In this document: one piece after another, positions 45,831-52,890 of the stretch
Position numbering within the stretch: the first letter of the stretch is position 1
Layout: every line of letters starts with the position of its first letter
NCBI GenBank assembly: GCA_044433115.1
Contig: JAWXTY010000007.1
Location: 1 to 64,000, forward strand
Source: CAKUIA01 sp044433115
GTDB lineage: Bacteria > Verrucomicrobiota > Verrucomicrobiia > Opitutales > Intestinicryptomonadaceae
Direction of reading: 5' to 3'
Length of the DNA stretch: 64,000 nt
Position numbers and translations under genes: made by a program
The notes under the pieces: generated by a model
Database searches by the model: none
The model's input: the letters and a program-made list of their open reading frames with translations, nothing else
Told to the model about the DNA's origin: nothing

Positions 45831-46768
45831 ACGGAGTCGAGACCTATGTCTATCCAAGTCGACTGATGCACTAGAGCTCCACAAGAGATGAAGTCGCAGC
45901 CAAGGGTTGCTAGTTGGGCAACGCTATCGAGGGATACGCCTCCTGAGATTTCAGTCCAAGCTTTGTCGCCAACGAGTTGGACAGCTTGCTTGATTTCTTC
46001 TACTGAGAAATTGTCAAACATAATTACATCTGCTTTAGCTTGAAGTACATATTCAATTTGGGATATGCTATCTACTTCTACTTCTACAGCGATGTCTGGG
46101 TTTTGAGAAATTGATTTTTCTACAGCTAGGGCGAGACGTTCGCCTTTAGTTGAAGCAGAGAAAGCGAGGTGATTATCCTTGAGCATAACTCTGTCGAAAA
46201 GACCTATTCTGTGATTGAAAGCACCTCCACAAGCTACTGCAAACTTCTCTAAGACACGATGAGTTGGGATAGTTTTCCTTGTGTCTAAGAGCATAGTTTT
46301 GGAATTGCCCATTGCTTTTACAAATTTATTTGTGTAAGTAGCAATGCCTGACAAGTGTTGTAGAAAATTGAGTAGTATGCGTTCTGCACGAAGCATAATT
46401 TTAGCTGAGCCTTCTATAGTGCCAATTATGTCGCCTTTAGCTAGAAATTCGCCATCTTTTTTTGCAGGAGTGAATGTACAAGAGCCATCTTGAGGGAAAG
46501 CCTTTGAGTATTCGTCTAAGACTAGAGCGACTAAATTTTCGCCACATAAATATAAATCCTTACGAGCAACTAAATTTGCCTTTGCTCGACTATCCTTAGA
46601 TAGGGTATCTGTGGTTATATCACCTACATAGCTTGGCTTTTTTTTGAGTCCAAAGCCTCCAATATCCTCTGCTATTGCAAGGGATATAATTTTTCTAATA
46701 TCTTCGCAATCAATATCTTGCCAAGATAGTCTAAAAACTAAATGCTCTATGTATTTTTGGTCTTTCAT
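45827..46768 (-). CDS. nadC: Nicotinate-nucleotide pyrophosphorylase (carboxylating)
   Basis: It makes nicotinate mononucleotide from quinolinate and PRPP in de novo NAD synthesis. In 313 residues: EDIGGFG...GDITTDTL, ERILLNFLQHLSGIATYT, LLDTRKTIPTHRVLEKFAV, GGAFNHRIGLFDRVMLKDNH, VEVEVDS, VIMFDNFS and EISGGVSLDSV, all family hallmarks. Last gene of pyrG-kdsA-suhB-nadC; its final codon and stop lie in the arm of a foldback repeat. Confidence 0.95.
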   Translation of the reverse strand: MKDQKYIEHLVFRLSWQDIDCEDIRKIISLAIAEDIGGFGLKKKPSYVGDITTDTLSKDSRAKANLVARKDLYLCGENLVALVLDEYSKAFPQDGSCTFTPAKKDGEFLAKGDIIGTIEGSAKIMLRAERILLNFLQHLSGIATYTNKFVKAMGNSKTMLLDTRKTIPTHRVLEKFAVACGGAFNHRIGLFDRVMLKDNHLAFSASTKGERLALAVEKSISQNPDIAVEVEVDSISQIEYVLQAKADVIMFDNFSVEEIKQAVQLVGDKAWTEISGGVSLDSVAQLATLGCDFISCGALVHQSTWIDIGLDSV

Positions 46769-46772
46769 ATTT

Positions 46773-47525
46773 TTATAAGAAATTTTTATCTGCTGAAATT
46801 TTTATATTTAGAGATAGAGGTTTGCCTGCTATATTTGCATTTTCTACAAAGAGATAAGCCCCTGCACTTTCGGCTAGAGCCATACCAGCTGCAACGTCCC
46901 ATAGATTTGTCTTATTTTCAAAATAAGTATCTGCACGTCCACAAGCTACATAGGCAGCCGCAATTGCAGCAGAGCCACACATTCTAACTTTTTTGTAACT
47001 ACGCACACAAGTTACAAATTCTTGCATAGCTTCGTCTTCAAAAGTTGTCGCACTAGGAAAGCCTGTCATAAGCATAGCTTGGCTCTTTTCCTTAGCCCAA
47101 TTTGGCTTGATTGCTACACCATTTATAGTCAATGGGTGGGATTTTGCTCCAGCGAAAAGCTCGTCTCTGATAAAGTCATAAACCACACCAACAATGGAAT
47201 CCATACCCTTCATTAGGGCAATACTCACGCATACTACAGGGTAGCCACGCAAGAAGTTATAAGTGCCATCAATAGGGTCGACAATCCAGTAGTACTCGTT
47301 ATTTTCAGCTAGGGATAAATTGCCTGAAAGCTCTTCGCCAATGATAGGAATGCCACTTTTTTCTAATAAAGAGCCTATAAATTTTTCGCTTTCGATGTCC
47401 TCTTGAAGCTTAACGTCGTGTCCTTCTTGGCTGTTAATTGTGCGTTGAGAGATTTTTTGGAGTCTCTCGCCTGCTTGCTTTGCAACGTCTATTGCAAGAT
47501 TTAGCATTTTATCTACATCTACCAT
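46773..47525 (-). CDS. suhB: Inositol monophosphatase family protein
   Basis: A 250-residue Mg-dependent phosphatase. The metal-binding motifs are GEELSG near residue 63, WIVDPIDGTYNFLRGYP near 85 and WDVAAGMALAESAGA near 210. Members act on inositol phosphate or assist ribosome biogenesis (SuhB); which applies is unclear. It lies 1 bp after kdsA and 4 bp before nadC. Confidence 0.88.
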   Translation of the reverse strand: MVDVDKMLNLAIDVAKQAGERLQKISQRTINSQEGHDVKLQEDIESEKFIGSLLEKSGIPIIGEELSGNLSLAENNEYYWIVDPIDGTYNFLRGYPVVCVSIALMKGMDSIVGVVYDFIRDELFAGAKSHPLTINGVAIKPNWAKEKSQAMLMTGFPSATTFEDEAMQEFVTCVRSYKKVRMCGSAAIAAAYVACGRADTYFENKTNLWDVAAGMALAESAGAYLFVENANIAGKPLSLNIKISADKNFL

Positions 47526-47526
47526 T

Positions 47527-48324
47527 TTAGAGTACTTTCCTTATATCTAAACAAACTTTGATTAAATCTTTTAGCTCAGCTAGAGGCAGTTGAGTTGCAG
47601 CGTCAGAAATTGCTTTTTCAGGCTCTGGGTGAGTTTCTATAAACAAGCCATTTGCCCCTGCAGCTACTGCAGCCTTTGCAAGAGTTTTTACATATTTACG
47701 CTCGCCTGAGCTTTGCCCATTGCCAGCCCCTGGGAGCTGAACAGCGTGAGTTGCGTCGAAAATTACAGCTGTATCATTTTCAGCCATTATAGAAAACGAC
47801 CTCATATCTACTACCAAATTTTGGTATCCAAAAGTTGTACCTCTATCAGTTTGCCAAATTTCATTAGCTTCAGACTCTCTCAACTTAGAAACCACATACT
47901 TCATTTCGTAAGGAGACAAGAACTGCCCTTTTTTTACATTTACAGCCTTGCCAGTCTTTGCAGCTGCTACCAAAATATCAGTTTGTCTACATAAAAATGC
48001 AGGAATTTGCAAAGCGTCGCAAACATTTCCAACAATTTCGCACTGCCAAGACTCGTGTATATCAGTAATAGTCCTCAATCCAAATTGAGACTTAACTTCA
48101 GACATAATCTTCAAGCCCTCTTCAATGCCAGTACCTCTATTGCTATGTATGCTAGTTCTATTTGCCTTGTCGAAACTACCTTTAAAAAGTATCTCTATAT
48201 CAGCCTTAAACTCTTGCTCTAAGCTTGCAACATATTCAGCAACTCTAAGGCTAAGGTCTCTGCTCTCTAAGGAACAAGGACCTGCAATAATTAGAGTTTT
48301 GCCTGTTTTTGGGTCGAAAATCAT
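47527..48324 (-). CDS. kdsA: 3-deoxy-8-phosphooctulonate synthase
   Basis: It condenses phosphoenolpyruvate and arabinose-5-phosphate to Kdo-8-phosphate for LPS. In 265 residues: IAGPCSLESRDL, FKGSFDKANRTSIHSNRGTGI, TDIHESWQ, LQIPAFLCRQTDILVAAAKT, KKGQFLSPYEM and FDATHAVQLPG. The cysteine in AGPCSLES matches metal-dependent forms, but this alone is not decisive. It starts 2 bp after pyrG. Confidence 0.95.
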   Translation of the reverse strand: MIFDPKTGKTLIIAGPCSLESRDLSLRVAEYVASLEQEFKADIEILFKGSFDKANRTSIHSNRGTGIEEGLKIMSEVKSQFGLRTITDIHESWQCEIVGNVCDALQIPAFLCRQTDILVAAAKTGKAVNVKKGQFLSPYEMKYVVSKLRESEANEIWQTDRGTTFGYQNLVVDMRSFSIMAENDTAVIFDATHAVQLPGAGNGQSSGERKYVKTLAKAAVAAGANGLFIETHPEPEKAISDAATQLPLAELKDLIKVCLDIRKVL

Positions 48325-48326
48325 AA

Positions 48327-49931
48327 CTAAACTATAGTAGAATTAGCGATAGATTTTGCCACAAAGTCCAAGAACAATGGGTGAGGCTCGCTCGGTTTTG
48401 ATTGAAATTCTGGGTGGAATTGTACACCAATCATCCAAGGGTGAGCTTCAACGTCAACAATTTCAACTAAGCCAGAATCAGGGTTTATACCTGCAATATT
48501 CAAACCTGCCTTTTCCAAAGACTCTCTATAAAAGCTATTAAACTCAAAGCGATGCCTGTGTCTTTCAGAAATTTCTTGAGCATTGTAAATACCAGCTACC
48601 TTAGAGCCTTCAGTCAATAAACACTTATAAGCTCCTAAACGCATTGAAGCACCCTTTTTAGTAATCTTCTTTTGCTCTTGCATTATATCTATAACTAGAT
48701 TAGAAGAATTTGGGTTAAACTCTGCACTATTTGCATCAGCTAAGCCCAATACATTTCTAGCATATTCTATAACTAAAATTTGCATACCCAAGCATATACC
48801 AAAATAAGGAACTTTGTTCTCTCTAGCATATTTTGCTGCAGCGATTTTGCCTTCAATACCTCTGTCGCCAAAGCCTCCAGGGATTAAAATGCCATCTACG
48901 TCAGATAAATATTTTTCAACTCCGTCCTTTTCAATCATCTCAGAGTCAACTCTAACAACTTGAACCTTTGCAGAATTGCCAATACCTGCGTGTGCCAATG
49001 ACTCATATATAGACTTATATGCGTCTTGAAGCTCGATATATTTGCCTACTACTGCAATCTTTGTCTTGCGTTCTGGGAATTTTAAGCGTTGCACGATTTC
49101 GTCCCACTTAGACATATCTGCCTTAGGGTAACCCTCTAAACGCAACTTTTGCACAACTAATTCGTCCATCGCCTCTCTTGCCAATACGCAAGGTAGCTCG
49201 TATATAGAAGTTTCTACGTCCATTTCTTCAATGACAGCCTTAGGCTCTACATTACAAAATAGCGATAACTTTTGCCTCATATCTTCTGTTATAGGGTGTT
49301 CTGTTCTACATACCAAAATGTCAGGTTGAATACCAATTTCTCTTAGTTTCGCAACGCTTTGCTGAGATGGCTTTGTCTTAAGCTCACCTGCTGCCTTCAA
49401 ATAAGGTATTAAAGTAACGTGCACAAGCAATACGTTATCTTTGCCAACTTCAAGGCTAAATTGTCTAATAGCTTCCAAGAAAGGCAAGCCTTCGATGTCG
49501 CCTATAGTGCCACCAATTTCTGTAATAAGAATGTCAGCGTCGCCTGCTCCCTCGTAAATACGACGCTTTATCTCGTTGGTAACGTGAGGGATAACTTGAA
49601 CAGTCTTGCCTAAATAGTCGCCATTACGCTCCTTTTGAATTACAGACTCATAAATCTGTCCAGAAGATACGCTATTTAGCTTGCTTAGCTTAGAATTAGT
49701 AAATCTTTCATAATGCCCTAAGTCTAAGTCAGTTTCAGCACCATCGTCTAAAACATAAACTTCGCCGTGCTGGAATGGACTCATTGTACCAGGGTCGACG
49801 TTCAAGTAAGGGTCAAATTTTTGTATTCTAACCTTTAAGTTTCTAGTTTCTAAGACAGCTCCAAGCGAGCCTGATGTTAAACCTTTGCCTAATGAGGACA
49901 CTACTCCTCCTGTAATAAAAATATACTTCAT
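48327..49931 (-). CDS. pyrG: CTP synthase
   Basis: It aminates UTP to CTP with glutamine. In 534 residues the N-terminal synthetase (KYIFITGGVVSSLGKGLTSG, KFDPYLNVDPGTMSPFQHGE) is followed by a class I glutamine amidotransferase with nucleophile in PYFGICLGMQ and His-Glu in VQFHPEFQSKP. First gene of the pyrG-kdsA-suhB-nadC unit; no Shine-Dalgarno is visible. Confidence 0.97.
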   Translation of the reverse strand: MKYIFITGGVVSSLGKGLTSGSLGAVLETRNLKVRIQKFDPYLNVDPGTMSPFQHGEVYVLDDGAETDLDLGHYERFTNSKLSKLNSVSSGQIYESVIQKERNGDYLGKTVQVIPHVTNEIKRRIYEGAGDADILITEIGGTIGDIEGLPFLEAIRQFSLEVGKDNVLLVHVTLIPYLKAAGELKTKPSQQSVAKLREIGIQPDILVCRTEHPITEDMRQKLSLFCNVEPKAVIEEMDVETSIYELPCVLAREAMDELVVQKLRLEGYPKADMSKWDEIVQRLKFPERKTKIAVVGKYIELQDAYKSIYESLAHAGIGNSAKVQVVRVDSEMIEKDGVEKYLSDVDGILIPGGFGDRGIEGKIAAAKYARENKVPYFGICLGMQILVIEYARNVLGLADANSAEFNPNSSNLVIDIMQEQKKITKKGASMRLGAYKCLLTEGSKVAGIYNAQEISERHRHRFEFNSFYRESLEKAGLNIAGINPDSGLVEIVDVEAHPWMIGVQFHPEFQSKPSEPHPLFLDFVAKSIANSTIV

Positions 49932-50072
49932 ATTGGGGTTTAATTTTAAACAGATTTATCTACAAAATGGCAACTCTTTTTATCAAAAGAATGCAACTTT
50001 TTTTATTTTTTTATTTTTTTGCTAAAAGTTCTTGACGAAGAAGAAAAAATATTCATTATTAATAATCTTTTA

Positions 50073-50130
50073 TCTTTTAAGGCAAAGACTTTGAAATTAA
50101 TTATTAGAACAAAGCAAAGCCCTTAAAAGA
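50073..50130 (+). promoter_or_regulatory. Stem-loop in the rpsU leader
   Basis: TCTTTTAAGG (50073-50082) is exactly complementary to CCTTAAAAGA (50121-50130), just upstream of the ribosome-binding site. It could be a regulatory leader structure for a ribosomal protein. Confidence 0.5.
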
Positions 50131-50141
50131 AGATATTATTG

Positions 50142-50151
50142 AAGGAGGTGA
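50142..50151 (+). promoter_or_regulatory. Unusually complete Shine-Dalgarno of rpsU
   Basis: AAGGAGGTGA is a 10-nt match to the usual anti-Shine-Dalgarno, with 9 nt to the ATG. Most other starts in the window have weak or no such motif. Confidence 0.85.
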
Positions 50152-50160
50152 ATTGAAACA

Positions 50161-50361
50161 ATGGCAATAGAAATTAAGATACGTAAAGGTGAAGCAATGG
50201 AAAAGATACTTCGCAGGCTAAAGAAGAAGCTTGATAGAGAAGGTATAATCCGTGATGCACGTGCAAAGCGTTATTTTGAAAAGCCTTGCGAAATTAAGCG
50301 TCGTAAACGCAAAGTTGCAGCTTTCAATAATATGTTACGTCAACGCTACGAAAACCGCTAG
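50161..50361 (+). CDS. rpsU: Small ribosomal subunit protein bS21
   Basis: A 66-residue basic protein of the 30S subunit, near the 16S 3' end and the anti-Shine-Dalgarno. The sequence IEIKIRKGEAMEKILRRLKKK ... RYFEKPCEIKRRKRK follows bS21 closely. It is monocistronic with a strong ribosome-binding site, a leader stem-loop and a terminator. The strong Shine-Dalgarno recalls bS21 autoregulation described in Bacteroidota; that parallel is inference. Confidence 0.95.
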   Translation: MAIEIKIRKGEAMEKILRRLKKKLDREGIIRDARAKRYFEKPCEIKRRKRKVAAFNNMLRQRYENR

Positions 50362-50371
50362 TCGACAAATA

Positions 50372-50400
50372 AATGCTCTCATTCGAGGGCATTTTTTTTT
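50372..50400 (+). terminator. Rho-independent terminator of rpsU
   Basis: AATGCTCTC (50372-50380) pairs with GAGGGCATT (50385-50393; one T-G pair), then a run of T. Confidence 0.85.
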
Positions 50401-50456
50401 ACCCCCTCATAAAAAAGCTTTTCAGTGGACAGCTTTTTTAGTGGACAGCTTTTTTA

Positions 50457-50632
50457 GTGGACAGTGGACAGCGAGCTTTTGGGGGAATGAAATGTCTCTA
50501 GCTTTTAGCGTTACTTTAAAAAAGAAATTTTTCAGCTTCTGATTTTTGTCTTTTGTTTTTAGACGTTTTCGACTTTTATCAAAAAAACTAGCAACTCTAA
50601 AATTTTCTTAAGACTCGCTGTCCACTGTCCAC
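50457..50632. repeat. 19-bp perfect inverted repeat with GTGGACA units
   Basis: GTGGACAGTGGACAGCGAG (50457-50475) is exactly complementary to 50614-50632. Two further AGTGGACAGCTTTTTT direct repeats lie just to the left (from 50424). Further right are CCACAAAAG/CTTTTGTGG and CCCC-GCAA-GGGG hairpins (50634-50700). No coding potential is seen. Confidence 0.7.
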
Positions 50633-50740
50633 ACCACAAAAGTTGCTTGCAAGCTTTTGTGGGAAGCTTTGCTTTTAGCAAAGACCCCGCAAGGGGCGAG
50701 ACGAGAACCACTGTTCGAGCGAGTTCAATCCACTGCCATT

Positions 50741-51060
50741 TCCCCTTTGCACCTTCAAGTGCAAAGCCTAAAATCTTACATAAAAATCTAGGGTAATTCT
50801 AAAAATTAGCAGTTGATTATTTTTGAATTTATTTTTAGGACAATTTTTTATGTTTTTGAGGATAATAACAGCGTTATTTGACAAAAAAACAGAGAAAATT
50901 GAACAAAAATAAAACAAAAAGAATAACTGTTTATTTGAAAAACTAATTTTTAGAACTACCCTCTAATTAATTCGAAAGGGATACTTCCCTTTCGATGGGA
51001 GGGGCTTTTGTTGAATTATCTTTAATTTTTTAAAATTAATTTAATTCAACAAAAGGAAGA
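50741..51060. repeat. Family B composite hairpin element (copy 1), interrupted by C5
   Basis: Three hairpins: CTTTGCAC-cttcaa-GTGCAAAG (50745-50766); CGAAAGGGA-tact-TCCCTTTCG (50973-50994); CTTTTGTTGAATTA (51005-51018) pairing with TAATTCAACAAAAG (51042-51055). The copy at 56685-56818 has the same three in the same order when read on the opposite strand, with stem changes compensated. Family C repeat C5 lies between hairpins 1 and 2. Confidence 0.75.
50790..50962. repeat. Family C foldback repeat (C5) inserted in a family B element
   Basis: AGGGTAATTCTAAAAATTAG (50790-50809) pairs with 50943-50962 apart from one position. The tip AGGGTA/TACCCT differs from the AGGTGA/TCACCT tip of copy C7 but still pairs. 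The interior is AT-rich and diverged. Confidence 0.75.
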
Positions 51061-51325
51061 GTGGACAACCGACTAGCACCCCAAGAAAAACCACCAATAA
51101 ACAAACGTCAACAAAACAATGGTGCCAAGTGCCTCACTTGCTCGGGGTGCAGGGGCGAAGCTAGCCCCGTAACGGCACGGGAACCATTGTTGTGATTCTC
51201 GCTGTTGCAACACACAGATTTGCTAAAGCAAATTCTTCCTTTTTCGTGCATCGTCAAGAGGGTGTTAACAACTCGTTCACGCCCTGCAATCTGTACAGCT
51301 TTGCAACAGCGACTTAAAATCTCGC
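51061..51325 (+). ncRNA. Candidate structured RNA or hairpin cluster of unknown family
   Basis: A GC-richer patch with nested pairings. Domain 1: AACAATGGT (51115-51123) with ACCATTGTT (51183-51191), enclosing CAAGTG-cct-CACTTG (51126-51140) and GGGGC...GCCCC (51152-51168); GCACCCC (51076-51082) could pair with GGGGTGC (51144-51150) as a pseudoknot. Domain 2: CGCTGTTGCAA (51200-51210) with TTGCAACAGCG (51301-51311) and ACAGATT with AATCTGT. It lacks motifs of tmRNA, RNase P or SRP RNA. Strand and expression are unknown. Confidence 0.4.
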
Positions 51326-51332
51326 CCGAGAC

Positions 51333-51373
51333 CTAAGCTCCCTAAGCTCCCTAAGCTCCCTAAGCTCCCTAAC
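51333..51373. repeat. Tandem 9-bp repeat, four copies
   Basis: The unit CTAAGCTCC is repeated four times without gaps plus a partial copy, 11 bp before the HIT gene promoter. Copy number may vary between strains. Confidence 0.85.
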
Positions 51374-51383
51374 TGAAAAAGGC

Positions 51384-51413
51384 TTGACAATGGGATATGG
51401 TGTTTGCTTTAAT
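51384..51413 (+). promoter_or_regulatory. Promoter of the HIT-phoH-HD operon, probably leaderless
   Basis: TTGACA (51384-51389), an 18-bp spacer and TTTAAT (51408-51413). A start 7 nt after the -10 would fall on or beside the ATG at 51421. Confidence 0.6.
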
Positions 51414-51420
51414 GTTATTT

Positions 51421-51903
51421 ATGGAAAATTTACATTCATACTGGAGGATGCCATATATAGAAGCACCTAAAAAGGGCGAAGGCAAAGAGAACCCATTTAT
51501 AGAAATTCCAAAAGCTAAAGACCCAAAGAGTGTGCATTTGGTGTATAAGGGTGAGTATGCGTATATAGTTATGAATAAGTTTCCGTATAACTGTGGGCAT
51601 TTGTTGGTAGTGCCATTGAGGCAAGTTGCCCAGATGTCAGAGTTGACAGCCCAAGAGAGGGTTGAATATTTCGATTTAATAATAAAAGCTCAAGATATAC
51701 TTACAAAGGCAATCAAGCCAGATGCTTTTAATGTAGGGTTTAATTTAGGGGCGAAAGCAGGTGCGGGTATACCGAGCCATCTACACTGTCATATAGTGCC
51801 AAGGTGGGACGGCGATACTAATTTTATGCCTGTCATATCTAATACGAAAGTTTTGCCAGAGGCGATGGATACCCTTTGGGAAAAACTTATAGCAAGCATA
51901 TAA
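51421..51903 (+). CDS. HIT-family nucleotide hydrolase/transferase
   Basis: A 160-residue histidine-triad protein, probably acting on Ap4A-like or AMP-linked compounds. The start MENLHSYWRMPYIEAP matches the family opening (compare M-x-x-L-x-x-PWRxxYI). VMNKFPYNCGHLLVVPLRQV and the triad HLHCHIVPRW (about residues 126-135) are intact. An in-frame ATG at 51397 lies within the promoter and is unlikely. PhoH follows 12 bp later. Confidence 0.88.
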   Translation: MENLHSYWRMPYIEAPKKGEGKENPFIEIPKAKDPKSVHLVYKGEYAYIVMNKFPYNCGHLLVVPLRQVAQMSELTAQERVEYFDLIIKAQDILTKAIKPDAFNVGFNLGAKAGAGIPSHLHCHIVPRWDGDTNFMPVISNTKVLPEAMDTLWEKLIASI

Positions 51904-51915
51904 GGAGTAAAAATT

Positions 51916-52890
51916 ATGGCAGAAAAAACGATAACATTTCAAACTTCACGTTTCTTATCTGAGCTTTATTGTAACAAGCAAGAGAACTTGGATTTAGCTC
52001 AAGACAAGTTGAATGTGAGCCTTAGCACTAGAGACGACTGGTTGAAAATCGAGGCAGACGACGAGAGTAATATAGAGCTTTGTAGCAGATTTTTTGCTGT
52101 GCTTGCCTTGGGTAAGAAGCAGGGATTGAGTGTCAATGATAGCGATTTTAGGTCTATGCTAGAAAAGGCTATAAGTGGTAGAATGGCAGACTTAGAAGAT
52201 TTATTTAAGAACCCATTGGTAATTAATTTAAAGAAGAGAAGCATAGTTCCTAAAAATATAAATCAAAAGCGTTATATACAAAATATAGAGAAGAACGACG
52301 TTGTAATAGGGGTGGGCCCTGCTGGGACTGGCAAGACTTACTTGGCAGTAGCTTGTGCATTGAAGTATTTGCAAGAAAAGAAGATAGCTAAGATTATATT
52401 GACTAGACCTGCTGTTGAAGCTGGCGAAGCTCTAGGCTTTTTACCAGGGGATTTGCAAGAGAAGTTAGACCCATATTTGCGTCCACTATACGATGCGATG
52501 TATGATATGCTAGGCTCTGAAGAGACAGCTAGATTAATGGAAAGGCAAGTTATAGAGATTGCTCCACTAGCATATATGAGAGGTAGGACATTGGCGAATG
52601 CTTATATAATTTTAGACGAGGCTCAAAACACGACTATGGAACAGATGTTGATGTTTTTGACTAGACTTGGTGAAAATTCAAGAATGATAGTAACAGGCGA
52701 TATTACGCAGATAGACTTGCCTAAGAACAAGAAGTCAGGGCTAAAGGGAGCTACTGAGACTTTGAATAATATAAAAGGCATTGAAGTTTTCAAATTTGAA
52801 GGCACAGATGTAGTAAGACACCCACTCGTAACAAAAATAATCCAAGCGTACGAGGCTAAGGGTAAAGATTTATGGCAACGCAATGACTAG
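51916..52890 (+). CDS. phoH: PhoH-family ATPase
   Basis: A 324-residue PhoH-like P-loop ATPase, usually tied to RNA metabolism. Walker A GPAGTGKTYLAVACAL near residue 135, VEAGEALGFLPGDLQEKLDPYLRPLYDAM (the PhoH hallmark; here shown as several motifs: GFLPGD and KLDPYLRPLYD), Walker B ILDEAQNTT and sensor VTGDITQIDLP. A good AAGGAG precedes the ATG. It overlaps the next gene by 8 bp. In many genomes phoH-7TMHD is followed by ybeY; that gene is absent here. Confidence 0.93.
   Translation: MAEKTITFQTSRFLSELYCNKQENLDLAQDKLNVSLSTRDDWLKIEADDESNIELCSRFFAVLALGKKQGLSVNDSDFRSMLEKAISGRMADLEDLFKNPLVINLKKRSIVPKNINQKRYIQNIEKNDVVIGVGPAGTGKTYLAVACALKYLQEKKIAKIILTRPAVEAGEALGFLPGDLQEKLDPYLRPLYDAMYDMLGSEETARLMERQVIEIAPLAYMRGRTLANAYIILDEAQNTTMEQMLMFLTRLGENSRMIVTGDITQIDLPKNKKSGLKGATETLNNIKGIEVFKFEGTDVVRHPLVTKIIQAYEAKGKDLWQRND

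Noticed and set aside
50716..50740. GTTCAATCC resembles a tRNA T-loop.
   Set aside because: The flanking bases do not form a 5-bp T-stem, and no acceptor, D or anticodon arms are found around it.
51061..51325. tmRNA, RNase P RNA or SRP RNA in the structured gap.
   Set aside because: None of their conserved core motifs (tag-peptide frame with tRNA-like ends, GAGGAAAGTCC, GGAAGGAAGCAGCC) are present.
51333..51373. CRISPR-like array.
   Set aside because: The units are 9 bp with no spacers, and no cas gene is nearby.
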